DNA of 64,000 nt from DAOTWC01 sp048499435 (GCA_048499435.1 JASNZW010000002.1:372001-436000), one strand, 5' to 3'; positions 7,405 through 16,695 are shown, counted from the stretch's first letter. Numbers and translations are program-made. Notes: a model not told the origin generated them from the letters alone.

Positions 7405-7449
7405 CCTCACCCCTAAATCCCCTCTCCATAGGAGAGGGGACTTGCTGCC
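7405..7449. repeat. Hairpin repeat unit D, truncated
   Basis: The left arm and first inner hairpin of the unit A type, ending at GACTTGCTGCC, after which unique sequence with the dehydrogenase promoter begins. It is preceded (7366-7404) by a partial right half. The 363-bp stretch 7244-7606 therefore holds the IS end, this repeat and the promoter. Confidence 0.8.
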
Positions 7450-7463
7450 CGCGCGCGCTGAAT

Positions 7464-7492
7464 TTGATTCTCAGCGCCGCCTTGTGTACAGT
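7464..7492 (+). promoter_or_regulatory. Promoter of the 2-oxoacid dehydrogenase operon
   Basis: TTGATT (7464-7469) and TACAGT (7487-7492) are separated by 17 bases, each matching the consensus at 4 of 6. A leader of about 108 bases follows before the ATG at 7607. No operator was recognised. Confidence 0.45.
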
Positions 7493-7606
7493 ATATGGCG
7501 CGGCGGCGGCGGCGTTTAGGCAGACTGCGCAAAGACCCCGCCGCGCGCGGTGCAGTTCAGAATACCCGATTTTGCTGTTACGGTTAACTTTTAAGAGGTG
7601 TGGATT

Positions 7607-8659
7607 ATGACTGTTACGGACGCTGCGGCGCGCCCTTCAGCGCGCCTGGACCAGGCAGCGCTGCTGGAGATGTACCGGGTGATGCTGCTCAGCCGCCGTC
7701 TGGATGAGCGTGCCTGGATGCTGCATCGCCAGGGCCGCATCGCCTTCCACATCAGCGGGATGGGCCACGAAGGGGCGCAGGTTGGCGCGGCGTTCGCCAT
7801 CAACCGGGGCGTGGATTACGTCCACCCGTACTACCGCGACCTTGCGCTGGTGCTGGCGGTCGGCGTCACCCCGTTTGATTTCATGCTCAGCCTGTTCGGC
7901 AAAGAGGGCGAACCCAGCAGCGCCGCCCGCCAGATGCCCGGCCATTTCGGCTCGAAAGCGCTCAACATCGTCAGCGGCTCGTCGCCGGTAGCGACACAGG
8001 TGCCGCAGGCGGCCGGGCTGGCCTTCGCCATCAAATACCGGCAGGCTGCCGGCCTGGTTGACCCCGCCGACGCAACCCAGCCGCGGCTGGCGCTCACCTG
8101 CCTGGGCGAAGGCTCTACCAGCCAGGGCGAGTGGCACGAGGGCATGAACTGGGCCGGCGTCCACCGCCTGCCGATGATCTGTCTGGTGCAGAACAATATC
8201 TACGCGATCAGCGTGCCGATGGCGCAGCAGATGGCCGTCAGCAGCGTGGCGGAGCGCGCCGCCGCCTACGGCGTGGCCGGCGTCACGGTGGACGGCAACG
8301 ATGTGCTGGCCGTTTACGATGTGATGTGCGCCGCCGTCGAGCGCGCTTACAGCGGCGCGGGCGCGACGCTGGTCGAGGCCCGCACCTACCGCCTCACACC
8401 GCACTCGTCCGACGACGACGACCGCAGCTACCGCAGTCGCGAGGAAGTTGAGCAGTGGAAGCAGCGCGGCCCGCTGGTGCGCTACCAGACTTACCTGCTG
8501 GAGCAGGGCGCGCTCACGCCGGCGCAGGTTGACGAGTATGAAGCCTGGGCGCGCGCCGAGGTGGACAGCGCCCAGCGCGCCGCCGAGGACGCGCCCTATC
8601 CCGCGCCGGAAGCGGCGCTGGCCCCTGTATACGCCCCGCTGGAGGACGCCGCTCAATGA
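7607..8659 (+). CDS. 2-oxoacid dehydrogenase E1 component, alpha subunit
   Basis: A 350-residue thiamine-diphosphate subunit of a pyruvate or branched-chain 2-oxoacid dehydrogenase. It decarboxylates the oxoacid and passes the acyl group to E2 lipoate. The diphosphate-binding motif GEGSTSQGEWHEGMNWA lies near residue 165 and is followed by QNNIYAISVP. The region HSSDDDDRSYR resembles branched-chain E1 alpha. The ATG at 7607 has AAGAGG at 8 bases; a GTG 9 bases upstream is less likely. The stop overlaps the E1 beta start (ATGA), so the two are translationally coupled. Substrate is not settled by sequence. Confidence 0.9.
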   Translation: MTVTDAAARPSARLDQAALLEMYRVMLLSRRLDERAWMLHRQGRIAFHISGMGHEGAQVGAAFAINRGVDYVHPYYRDLALVLAVGVTPFDFMLSLFGKEGEPSSAARQMPGHFGSKALNIVSGSSPVATQVPQAAGLAFAIKYRQAAGLVDPADATQPRLALTCLGEGSTSQGEWHEGMNWAGVHRLPMICLVQNNIYAISVPMAQQMAVSSVAERAAAYGVAGVTVDGNDVLAVYDVMCAAVERAYSGAGATLVEARTYRLTPHSSDDDDRSYRSREEVEQWKQRGPLVRYQTYLLEQGALTPAQVDEYEAWARAEVDSAQRAAEDAPYPAPEAALAPVYAPLEDAAQ

Positions 8660-9642
8660 CCACGATGACGCTGATTGACGCTGTCCGCGCCGCGATGGAC
8701 GAGGAACTGGCGCGCGACCCGCGCGTGTTCATCGTTGGCGAGGACGTAGGGCCGCGCGGCGGCGTGTTCCGCGCCACGCAGGGCCTGTTCGACAAATACG
8801 GCGCGCTGCGCGTCGTGGACGCGCCGCTGGCCGAACTCTCGATTGTGGCGGTGGGCATCGGCGCGGCGCTGACCGACCTGCGCCCGATCTGCGAGATTCA
8901 GTTCGCTGACTTCATCCACCCGGCGTTTAACCAGATCGCCAACGAGGCCGCCCGCTTTTACTACCGGTCTGGCGGCGAGTGGCGCGTGCCGCTGACCATT
9001 CGCGCGCCTTACGGCGGCGGCATCAGCGGCGCGCTCTATCACAGCCAGAGCGTGGAGGCGTTCTTCGCGCACGTGCCCGGCCTCAAAGTGGTGATTCCGT
9101 CCACGCCGCACGACGCCAAAGGGCTGCTCAAGAGCGCTGTGCGCGACCCGAACCCGGTGCTGTTCTTTGAACCTAAGAAGGGCTACCGCGCGATCAAGGG
9201 TGACGTGCCGTCCGACGACTACACCGTGCCTATCGGCCCGGCGCGCATCGCCCGTGAAGGCCGCGACCTGTCGGTGTTCGCCTACGGCATGATGGCGCAC
9301 TACGCGGTGATCGCCGCCGACCAGGTGGCGCGCGCCGACGGCATTGACGCCGAGGTGGTTGACCTGCGCACGCTGCTGCCGGTGGACCGCGACGCCGTTC
9401 TCACGTCGGTCAAAAAGACGGGCAAGGCGCTGGTGGTCTACGAGGACAACCTGACGCTGGGCTACGGCGCTGAGATCGCCGCTGTGCTGGCGGACGACGG
9501 TTTCGAGTATCTGGACGGGCCGGTGAAGCGTCACACCGGGCCGGATGTGCCGGGCGTGCCCTTCAGCCACCCGATGCAGGAATTTTTCATGCCCAACCCG
9601 GACACCATCGCCGCCGCCATCCGCGACCTGGCCGGGTATTAA
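8656..9642 (+). CDS. 2-oxoacid dehydrogenase E1 component, beta subunit
   Basis: A 328-residue partner of E1 alpha forming the alpha2beta2 decarboxylase. The N-terminal transketolase pyrimidine-binding part includes VFIVGEDVGPRGGVFRATQG and DAPLAELSIVAVGIGAAL. The C-terminal transketolase domain begins around residue 195 and includes VVDLRTLLPVDRDAV. The length is standard. It begins within the stop of the alpha gene and lies 50 bases before E2, so all three form one operon. Confidence 0.92.
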   Translation: MTTMTLIDAVRAAMDEELARDPRVFIVGEDVGPRGGVFRATQGLFDKYGALRVVDAPLAELSIVAVGIGAALTDLRPICEIQFADFIHPAFNQIANEAARFYYRSGGEWRVPLTIRAPYGGGISGALYHSQSVEAFFAHVPGLKVVIPSTPHDAKGLLKSAVRDPNPVLFFEPKKGYRAIKGDVPSDDYTVPIGPARIAREGRDLSVFAYGMMAHYAVIAADQVARADGIDAEVVDLRTLLPVDRDAVLTSVKKTGKALVVYEDNLTLGYGAEIAAVLADDGFEYLDGPVKRHTGPDVPGVPFSHPMQEFFMPNPDTIAAAIRDLAGY

Positions 9643-9692
9643 CCGGGCCGCCGAAAGCTAACGACCAGCGACTGTAGATCAGAGACCTGTTT

Positions 9693-11000
9693 ATGACCGC
9701 AAACGTAATCATGCCGCAGCTTGGCGAAAGCGTCGTTGAAGGAACCGTGAGCCGCTGGCTCAAGCGCGAGGGCGAGGCTGTCAGCGAGTACGAGCCGCTG
9801 CTGGAGGTGAGCACCGACAAGGTGGACACGGAAGTGCCCGCCCCGGCGGGCGGCGTGCTGCTCAGGATTTACGTGGACGAAGGCCAGACGGTCAGCGCCG
9901 GAACGCTGCTGTGCGTCATCGGCCAGCCGGGCGAGGCCGCGCCCGCCGCCCCGGATGCCGCCGCCAGCGCGCCCGCGCCCGCCGCCGCGCCGCCGCCAGC
10001 GGCCCCCGCCGCCCACGCAGAGCCGCCGCTCAGGGCGCACGTGACGCCGGTTGTGGCGCGCATGGCCGCTGAACACAGCCTGGACCTGGCGCAGATCGCC
10101 GGGAGTGGGCACGGCGGGCGCGTCACCAAGCGCGACGTAGAGGCGTACCTGGCGCGCCAGCCCCAGCCGCAGCCCGCCCCGAACGACCTGCCGCCCTGGG
10201 AGCAGCCCGGCAGCGGCGACCTGTTCAAGGCGACGGTTGACTACGAGACGCGGGCCAGCGCGCCCGCGCCTGCGCCGCACCCTGCGCCGCACCCCGCGCC
10301 CGCCGCCGACGGCGAGTTAATCCCGCTGACGCCGCTGCGCCGCGCCATCGCTGAACACATGGTGCGCAGCAAGCTGCACACGTCGCCGCACGTGACGACT
10401 GTGTTTGAAGTGGACATGTCGGCGGCGCTGGCGCACCAGGCCGCGCAGCGCGACACGCTCGCCCAGCAGGGCGTCAGGCTTACGCTGACGGCCTACTTCG
10501 CGGCGGCGGCGGTCGCGGCGCTGCGCGCGCGCCCAGCGGTTAACGCCCGCTGGACCGATGAGGGCATTCTCGTGCAGCGGGCGGTGCACCTGGGCATCGC
10601 CGTCGCTGTCGAGGGCGGGTTGATCGTGCCGGTGCTCAGAAACGCGCAGGATTTAAGCCTGGAAGGGCTGGCGCGCGCGATCAACGACCTGGCGGCGCGC
10701 GCTCGCAGCCGCCAGCTCCGGCCTGACGAGGTGCAGGGCGGCACGTTCACCATCACCAATCACGGCGTCAGCGGCAGCCTGTTCGCCACGCCGATCATCA
10801 ACCAGCCGCAGGTTGGCATCCTGGGGGTGGGGATGGTGGAGAAGCGCGTCAAGGTGATCGGCGACGCTATCGCCATCCGCCCCTGCGCGTATGTCACGCT
10901 GACGTTTGATCACCGCGTGACCGACGGGGCCGACGGCGACGCCTTTTTGCAGGTGGTGCAGCGCACGCTCGAAAACTGGCCTGCCGCCGCCCCTGGCTGA
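9693..11000 (+). CDS. Dihydrolipoamide acyltransferase (E2)
   Basis: The 435-residue core of the complex. One N-terminal lipoyl domain carries the lipoylation lysine K43 in STDKVDTE. An Ala/Pro linker follows, then a peripheral-subunit-binding domain (about residues 110-150; TPVVARMAAEHSLDL ... GHGGRVTKRDV), a second Ala/Pro/His linker, and the catalytic acyltransferase domain from about 205. The active-site motif DHRVTDGADG lies near residue 406. The E3 subunit is not encoded nearby and must come from elsewhere. Confidence 0.93.
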   Translation: MTANVIMPQLGESVVEGTVSRWLKREGEAVSEYEPLLEVSTDKVDTEVPAPAGGVLLRIYVDEGQTVSAGTLLCVIGQPGEAAPAAPDAAASAPAPAAAPPPAAPAAHAEPPLRAHVTPVVARMAAEHSLDLAQIAGSGHGGRVTKRDVEAYLARQPQPQPAPNDLPPWEQPGSGDLFKATVDYETRASAPAPAPHPAPHPAPAADGELIPLTPLRRAIAEHMVRSKLHTSPHVTTVFEVDMSAALAHQAAQRDTLAQQGVRLTLTAYFAAAAVAALRARPAVNARWTDEGILVQRAVHLGIAVAVEGGLIVPVLRNAQDLSLEGLARAINDLAARARSRQLRPDEVQGGTFTITNHGVSGSLFATPIINQPQVGILGVGMVEKRVKVIGDAIAIRPCAYVTLTFDHRVTDGADGDAFLQVVQRTLENWPAAAPG

Positions 11001-11028
11001 TCCCCTGTTTTCCCTCTGGCCGGGCGCG

Positions 11029-11065
11029 AACAAAATCCCCCTGCCGTCAGCCAGCAGCAGGGGGA
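11029..11065 (-). terminator. Rho-independent terminator of the SH3 protein gene
   Basis: Read on the minus strand, a perfect 9-bp stem TCCCCCTGC/GCAGGGGGA with a 12-base loop is followed by TTTTGTT. It lies 34 bases past the stop of the minus-strand gene. The stem could also act on transcripts leaving the dehydrogenase operon, although there is no T-run on that side. Confidence 0.75.
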
Positions 11066-11098
11066 GCAGCAGACACAGGAAGGGTTAAGCCCGCCGGT

Positions 11099-13462
11099 TT
11101 ACAGCGGCGGGCACTGGTTCACGACGCGCACCACGTCCGAGCGTACCCAGCCCGTCACCGACGCGCTACCGATGTTAAACCGAATCAGATACCACAGCCG
11201 CCCGTCGGTGCCGATCTGCTGGCCGGACACCGGCACGACGCTGCCCGCCGGGACCGCCCCCACGCGCGCCGAGGCGATGGACGGCTCAGCGCGGACGTTG
11301 GCCGCGTCCGGGCCGGGGATGAACACATCGCACAGCACCTGCTGGGTGGGCGTGATGGTGGGCGTCAGCGTGATAGTCGGCGTGTCGCTGGGCGTGGGCG
11401 TGTGCGTCGGCGTGGTGGTGTGCGTCGGCGTCAGCGAGGCGGTCACGGTCCACGACGGCGTGACGGTCGGCGACGGCGTCACCGTGTCGGTGGGCGTGGT
11501 GGTCGCGGTCGGCGTGTTGGTGGGCGTGGGTGTGTCGCTGGGGGTCGGCGTGTCGCTGGGGGTCGCGGTGCTGGTGGGCGTGCCGGTGGGCGGCGGGTTG
11601 ATGATCGGCATCCACAGCGGCTGCGCCAGCGCGACACCCAGCCCGCCGAAGATGACGAACAGGACGCCCGCCGCTGCCAGCCGGAAGCGGCGCTGCTGGC
11701 GGCGGCCTTTGATGGCGTTTTCCAGCCGCTGCACCTCGGCGCGGCGGCCCAGAATGTGAAACGGTTCCTCGTGCATGACGGTCAGCCAGGTCTCAGCGTC
11801 GCCCAGGCTGCCTTCCTCAAGCGCGATTTCGGCGCGCTCAACGTAGCGCGCCAGCAGGTCGCTGACGGCGGTGCGGTAGCGCGAGTCCTGGGCGTAATCG
11901 GTCAGGCTGGCCAGCATGGAGCGGGCGTGCGCCAGCTCGTTATCGAAATTCTGCGCGATCAGCGCCGACGACCGTTCGATGATCTGGCGGGCGCGCTGCA
12001 TGTCGCTGGCGCTGGTGCGCGCCGCCAGCAGCGCGTCGGCCACCTCGGCGTCGCCGGGGTCCAGCTTGACGGCCAGCTCCAGCAGGTTAAGCGCGTCGTT
12101 GGTCAGCCCCAGGCGTTCCTCAACTGAGTTGGAGCCGCCCGCGCGCGCCAGCGCGGCCCGCGCCTGGTCGTGAAGCTGCGTTCGGATGCCAACCAGGCGG
12201 TGATTGGCGTCCTGCAAAAGCTGCGTCAGGCGCTGGCTGTTGGGCAGGCGCTGGCGCGCGCGCGCCAGAATGCTGAGCACGTTTTGCAGTTGGGCCGCCT
12301 GGTCCTGCAGCGAGCCGCTGAGCGTGCTGAGCTGCACCGTCGCCTGGTCAGCGTCCTGCTGGATGCGGCGCACAGTCTCGATGCGCTCCTCCGCCTGCGG
12401 GTCGTTGGGCACGACGCGCAGCGCGCCCTCGTATTTGCGCAGCGCCTCGGTCCAGTTGTCGGTGGACATCAGCCGGTCGCCCTCGTTGAGCAGCTCGCGC
12501 GCCAGCGCCAGGTCCTGAATGTCGAGCAGGGCCTGTTCAGCGTCCTTCCAGCTTAAGATGCCGCTGCGCTCCGCCAGGTCGCGCGCTTCACGGTACAGGC
12601 GTTCGGCCTCGTCGTAATTGCCGGCGCGCACCAGCGAGTTCGCGCGGTTGTACGACACGCGCGCCTCGAAGGGGATGCGGTGGTCGGGCACGATGCCGCG
12701 TATCAGGTTGTCCTCGGCCTTCTGCCGGTACTCAAGCGCGGTCGGGTTGCCGGGCTGCTGCGCCAGGATGCGGTTCGCCTGGTCAATGGTTTGCTGGTAG
12801 TCGCCGGAGTAGTAGGCCTGTGTGATGTCGGACAGCGCCTCGTCAATATCTGGCCCGGTGTACAGCGGCCCCTGCCCCGGCGGGCGGCGGGCGGGCGCCT
12901 CGCGCTCGCGCGATTGAATCTGGCGCTCTGGCGGCGGGTAGCCGGACGACGTCGGGTAGCTGGGCAGCGGGCGGTCAGCGGGCGGCGCGGGCAGGTCGTC
13001 GTCTGCCGCCGCGGCGGGCGGCGTGGGCGGGGCGGGCGGGGCCGCCGCTGCCTTGACGCCGTGCCGGTCGAACAGGTCGCTGACGCGCTGGCCGGCCTGC
13101 TGGTTGTGGGCGGCGGCGTGCTGCAGCGTCTCGATCACGCTGGGGTCGCGCGGGTTAAGGGCCAGCGCCTCAGCCAGGATGTCAATCGCGTCGTCGATGT
13201 CGTCCTCGTCGCCGGCGATCTCAATGCGGATGCGCGCCCGGCGCAGCAGCCCGCGCACAGTGGCCGCCGCCGGCGATGTCGCGCTGCCCAGGCGCGCCAG
13301 CTCAGCGAACAGCGCCTGCGCGGCGGCCTCGTGGGGGGTGTTCTTGGCGTCCGTCAGCAGGGCGCGCGCGTCGCGTTCCAGCGCGGCGGCGGCCTGGGCG
13401 TCGTCTGGCAGCGCGCGCAGCCTGGCTCGCAGCTCGTCGAGTTGGTTTTGCAGGTTATCCAT
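11099..13462 (-). CDS. TPR-rich membrane protein with Thr/Pro stalk and SH3 domain
   Basis: A 787-residue multi-domain protein. The N-terminal 580 residues are helical, with TPR-like repeats (for example QTIDQANRILAQQPGNPTAL) and a Pro-rich insert near 140-200. One membrane segment at about 597-618 (LAAAGVLFVIFGGLGVALAQ) is followed by a roughly 85-residue Thr/Pro/Ser stalk of PSDTPTPT-like repeats. The C terminus is a bacterial SH3 domain (DAANVRAEPSIASARVGAV). The expected topology is TPR domain inside, stalk and SH3 outside. SH3b domains often bind cell-wall peptides. The specific role is unknown. Confidence 0.85.
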   Translation of the reverse strand: MDNLQNQLDELRARLRALPDDAQAAAALERDARALLTDAKNTPHEAAAQALFAELARLGSATSPAAATVRGLLRRARIRIEIAGDEDDIDDAIDILAEALALNPRDPSVIETLQHAAAHNQQAGQRVSDLFDRHGVKAAAAPPAPPTPPAAAADDDLPAPPADRPLPSYPTSSGYPPPERQIQSREREAPARRPPGQGPLYTGPDIDEALSDITQAYYSGDYQQTIDQANRILAQQPGNPTALEYRQKAEDNLIRGIVPDHRIPFEARVSYNRANSLVRAGNYDEAERLYREARDLAERSGILSWKDAEQALLDIQDLALARELLNEGDRLMSTDNWTEALRKYEGALRVVPNDPQAEERIETVRRIQQDADQATVQLSTLSGSLQDQAAQLQNVLSILARARQRLPNSQRLTQLLQDANHRLVGIRTQLHDQARAALARAGGSNSVEERLGLTNDALNLLELAVKLDPGDAEVADALLAARTSASDMQRARQIIERSSALIAQNFDNELAHARSMLASLTDYAQDSRYRTAVSDLLARYVERAEIALEEGSLGDAETWLTVMHEEPFHILGRRAEVQRLENAIKGRRQQRRFRLAAAGVLFVIFGGLGVALAQPLWMPIINPPPTGTPTSTATPSDTPTPSDTPTPTNTPTATTTPTDTVTPSPTVTPSWTVTASLTPTHTTTPTHTPTPSDTPTITLTPTITPTQQVLCDVFIPGPDAANVRAEPSIASARVGAVPAGSVVPVSGQQIGTDGRLWYLIRFNIGSASVTGWVRSDVVRVVNQCPPL

Positions 13463-13552
13463 AGCTTGTTCACACCCCTTTGGCTGAAAATACGGCGGGT
13501 GTTCGCCTGGCGCTGGCGCGGCGCGGCCTGGCGCGCCGCAGGTAAGAAAACA

Positions 13553-13565
13553 GTGATATTATCAC
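13553..13565. promoter_or_regulatory. 13-bp palindrome in a divergent gap
   Basis: GTGATA-T-TATCAC is a perfect palindrome between the divergent SH3-protein gene and the 107-residue protein. A TAGAAT -10-like box (13585-13590) lies just downstream, 27 bases before the ATG at 13618. It could be an operator for either gene. No regulator is assigned. Confidence 0.35.
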
Positions 13566-13617
13566 ATACGGCCCTAAAGCGTGATAGAATCAACTTCCAG
13601 GATAACGGACAGCCGCC

Positions 13618-13941
13618 ATGCCACCAACGCGCATCAGCCCTACCTGCAAAGTGCTGCTCAGCTACGATATCCGGCCTGAGGTTGTGGACCGGTATTATCA
13701 GTACGTGCTGAAGGAATTTGTGCCAGAGCTGGAGGTGATGGGCCTGTACATGTTTCGCGTGTGGCACGTGGCTTACGGGCCTTACCCGGTGCGTCAGCTT
13801 GAGTTTATCGCTGAGGACCTTGAGGACGTGCACGATATTCTGCTGTCTGACCGCTGGAACGGGCTGGAAAACCAGCTCAAGACCTACACGCAGCGCTACG
13901 CGCGCAAGCTGGTGCGCTTTCGCGCCGGCTTTCAGTTCTGA
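13618..13941 (+). CDS. Small uncharacterised protein, dimeric alpha/beta-barrel-like
   Basis: 107 residues, no membrane segment. The alternating pattern (KVLLSYDIRPEVVDRYYQYV, then a strand-rich RVWHVAYGPYPVRQLEFIAE, then a helix ending in DRWNGLENQL) suggests a ferredoxin-like alpha/beta fold such as NIPSNAP/ABM-type proteins. This is a structural guess, not a family match. It stands alone between two minus-strand genes. Confidence 0.65.
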   Translation: MPPTRISPTCKVLLSYDIRPEVVDRYYQYVLKEFVPELEVMGLYMFRVWHVAYGPYPVRQLEFIAEDLEDVHDILLSDRWNGLENQLKTYTQRYARKLVRFRAGFQF

Positions 13942-13950
13942 CCGCCAGCC

Positions 13951-16695
13951 TCACCCGTCTTCCTCATGGCTGTCCTGCGCGCCGTCCAGGTAGCCCGCCA
14001 TCCATTTCATCACGTCTACCGCGCCTGACGGCTGCTGCTCGCCAGCCATGAGATGGCGGTCCACCTCGTCGCCGCGCCGCATCAGGCTGGCGCGGCTGCG
14101 GTGGTCGCCCATCTCGCCGATAATCTGCGCCAGCTCTTTGAAATTGCGCGCCAGGATGCGCTGTTCCTGGTCGCTCAGCGCGCCTTCATGCGCGTCCAGC
14201 TCGGCGCGGACCGTGTCCTGGTCGAAGGTGAAGGGCCGCCGGCGCGACGGCTCGAACGATTCGGCCAGGTCCTCCAGGATCGCGAACGCGGTGTTGATGT
14301 CGCTGGCGAAGGTCTGCCAGGACCGTTTGCCCAGCATGCGGCGAAACGCCAGCGTCGTCTGCAGGATGCTGCGGACGTCGTCCAGGCCGCGTCTGCTCTC
14401 CAGAAGCTTATCGAAGCGGGCCAGGTGGGCGATTGGCTGGCGGCGGACGAAATCGCGCCACCAGCTAAGCGTGTGCTGGCGGGCGGCGTAGCTCCACTGA
14501 AGCTGCTCGATCAGCCGCCCCAGCAGGTCCATCAGGGCGGTGTCGGCGTCCGGGTCGTCAGCGGCGGCGAGCGCCTCGGCGGCGGCGCACAACTGGCGCG
14601 CGGCGGCGCGCGCCACCGGCTCGGTGCGCGCCCGCGCCGCCAGCTCCAGCATGTGCCAGGCGGTTTCAGGGGCGACATCCAGCGCCGGGTTCTGCTGCAT
14701 CAGGCGGACGGCCTGCTCCACCAGCGGCAGCGCCGCCTGCCGCCACTCGCGCCGGTCGGCCAGCTCAAGGCAGACGCTGACCGCCGCCTGCTGGCTGAGG
14801 TCGTGCGCGCTGACAAGCTGGCTCACCAGCGTGAGCACGTCGCCGGGGCTGCGCTGGCTGGCCTGGAGCGCCGCCGGCAGCAGCGGCTCCAGCCTGGCGC
14901 GCGCGGCCAGGCCGTGCGCCAGTTGGGTAAAGAGCGCGTCGTGGCCGTCAGCCAGAATCAGCTTGAGCAGGTGTTCCAGGGCGGCGGTTGGCAACCACTC
15001 AGCGCCGGTGGCGGCCCAGGCTTCGACGATGCGGTCCGGCTGGTAGCGCGCTGGCAGGTTGAGCGCCGGGCCGGCGGTGTACAGCCGCCACACCTCTTCG
15101 TTGACGGCGGGCGTGAACTGCTGCGCGGCGCGCGCCTCGGCAGCCAGCGCCAGCGCTACCGTGAACATCTCTGGCCCGCGCGCCTGGAGCGTGGCCAGCG
15201 GGTCGCCGGCGTAGTCGCGCAGCACCAGTCCCAGGTTCTCCGGGATAGCGGCCAGCAGCGCGGTGTCGGTCAGCAGCGGCTCAAGCGCCTCAGTGTCGTG
15301 TTTGACAGCCAGCCCCAGCAGCAGCCGCGCCAGCTCGCCGTCGGCGTGCGCGCGCGCCTGCGCCGCCAGAATGCCCTGGTGCAGCGCGTCGCGCAGGCGG
15401 TAGCTGGCCGGCTCGCGCGCGATCAGCCGCAGCCAGTTGGCGAGCGTGGCTTCGTCGCCGTCGTTCACCGCCACTTCCAGCGCCGCCGCCGCCGCCGCGT
15501 GCAGCCGCTCCAGCCAGGTCGTGCTGACCTCCGCGGTGTCGCTGAGGCGGGCGCGCACGAACACGTACACGGCGTCGGGCTGCGTTTTCAGCGCCTCGTC
15601 CAGCGTCCTGCTCAGCGCTTTGTCGAGCGCCGGGTCCATATCCATTTGCTGCGCCACGATCAGCGCCGCCTCGGTGTCGCGCGCTTCCAGGGCGTGCGCC
15701 AGCAGGCGCTCAGCATAGCGGCGGTAGAGCGCGGGCGACAGCATCAGCCGCCCGCTGAAAACGGATTTCAGCACCTCCGACGGCACGTGTTCATTGGCCA
15801 GCACGCGGTGGTTCAGGTCCATGCGCCCGGCCACTTTTATCAGCTCTTCGGTGAGGTCAGCGCCGCCGGCCAGCAGGTGTTCGGCGATCAGGTCCATTTC
15901 CGCCAGCGCGGCTATATAGCTTTCGGGGTCGCCGGTCCACATATCGGCCAGCAGCGTGATATAGGGCGAAAGCAGGGTGTCGTCGTCCAGCACCGCCGCC
16001 GGCAGGCTGGCCACCCGGCGGGCGCTGTCGCCGGGGGCGGCGGCGAAGATCACGCGCGGCGCGGGCGCGCCGGGGGCGGCGGCGTGGGTGGAAAACGTGA
16101 GTTCGGCGCGCGCCGGGGCGGGCAGCAGCGCCATCAGCCCCTGCACCAGCCGCAGCCGCCGGCGCCAGCCGCCGGGCCACCCGACGATCAGCAGGCCGCG
16201 CGTATCCAGCGCCGCGCCCAGCAGCGAGAGCGCCGTGAGGAAATCGTCGCCGGCGTAATTGGCCAGCAGCGCCTGAAAGGCCGCCAGCCGGTCCTCGGCG
16301 GCCCAGGGCGGCAGGTTGGGCAGCTCATAGGCCGGCAGCACCTGCGGCGTTTCGGCGGTGAACGGTTTGTCTAAGGGCGGCGGCGCGGTATCGAGCAGGG
16401 CCAGCAGCGGCTCAAGGCCGCCGGCGGCCTGCGCCAGCGCGCCGCGCGGGACCGTCAGGCACTCGATCACCGGGCCAGCGCCGTTGGCTGCCGTCGCCCG
16501 CGCGACCAGAAAGCCGCGCCCCGCCCCGCTGAACACGCCGACCGCCGCCCCCGGCTCGCCCGGCGGCGCGTCCAGGTTGACCAGCGCGCGCCAGGCGGCG
16601 GCGTCGTCCACGCTGAGCGCGGCGCTCAGGCCGAGAAGCTGGCCGCTGGCCGGCGGCCCGGCGTAAATGATGTGTTCCAGTGTGTCGGTCACGGT
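13951..16695 (-). CDS. Very large uncharacterised helical protein
   Basis: About 914 residues, no signal peptide or membrane helix. The N-terminal 300 residues look like an alpha/beta domain of the GAP1-N type (start TDTLEHIIYAGPPASGQLLG, later LLIVGWPGGWRRR). The rest is Ala/Leu-rich helical repeat, ending in an acidic tail. I use the GTG at 16695 because it has AAAGGA just upstream and the preceding bases look intergenic. An in-frame ATG at 16776 without a Shine-Dalgarno site would add 27 residues. It is last in the CorC-cdd-recO transcript. Function unknown. Confidence 0.75.
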   Translation of the reverse strand, partial: TVTDTLEHIIYAGPPASGQLLGLSAALSVDDAAAWRALVNLDAPPGEPGAAVGVFSGAGRGFLVARATAANGAGPVIECLTVPRGALAQAAGGLEPLLALLDTAPPPLDKPFTAETPQVLPAYELPNLPPWAAEDRLAAFQALLANYAGDDFLTALSLLGAALDTRGLLIVGWPGGWRRRLRLVQGLMALLPAPARAELTFSTHAAAPGAPAPRVIFAAAPGDSARRVASLPAAVLDDDTLLSPYITLLADMWTGDPESYIAALAEMDLIAEHLLAGGADLTEELIKVAGRMDLNHRVLANEHVPSEVLKSVFSGRLMLSPALYRRYAERLLAHALEARDTEAALIVAQQMDMDPALDKALSRTLDEALKTQPDAVYVFVRARLSDTAEVSTTWLERLHAAAAAALEVAVNDGDEATLANWLRLIAREPASYRLRDALHQGILAAQARAHADGELARLLLGLAVKHDTEALEPLLTDTALLAAIPENLGLVLRDYAGDPLATLQARGPEMFTVALALAAEARAAQQFTPAVNEEVWRLYTAGPALNLPARYQPDRIVEAWAATGAEWLPTAALEHLLKLILADGHDALFTQLAHGLAARARLEPLLPAALQASQRSPGDVLTLVSQLVSAHDLSQQAAVSVCLELADRREWRQAALPLVEQAVRLMQQNPALDVAPETAWHMLELAARARTEPVARAAARQLCAAAEALAAADDPDADTALMDLLGRLIEQLQWSYAARQHTLSWWRDFVRRQPIAHLARFDKLLESRRGLDDVRSILQTTLAFRRMLGKRSWQTFASDINTAFAILEDLAESFEPSRRRPFTFDQDTVRAELDAHEGALSDQEQRILARNFKELAQIIGEMGDHRSRASLMRRGDEVDRHLMAGEQQPSGAVDVMKWMAGYLDGAQDSHEEDG

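Noticed and set aside
14053..16374. 773-residue open frame on the plus strand
   Set aside because: Antisense to the large helical protein. The composition is biased and no motif or ribosome-binding site supports it.
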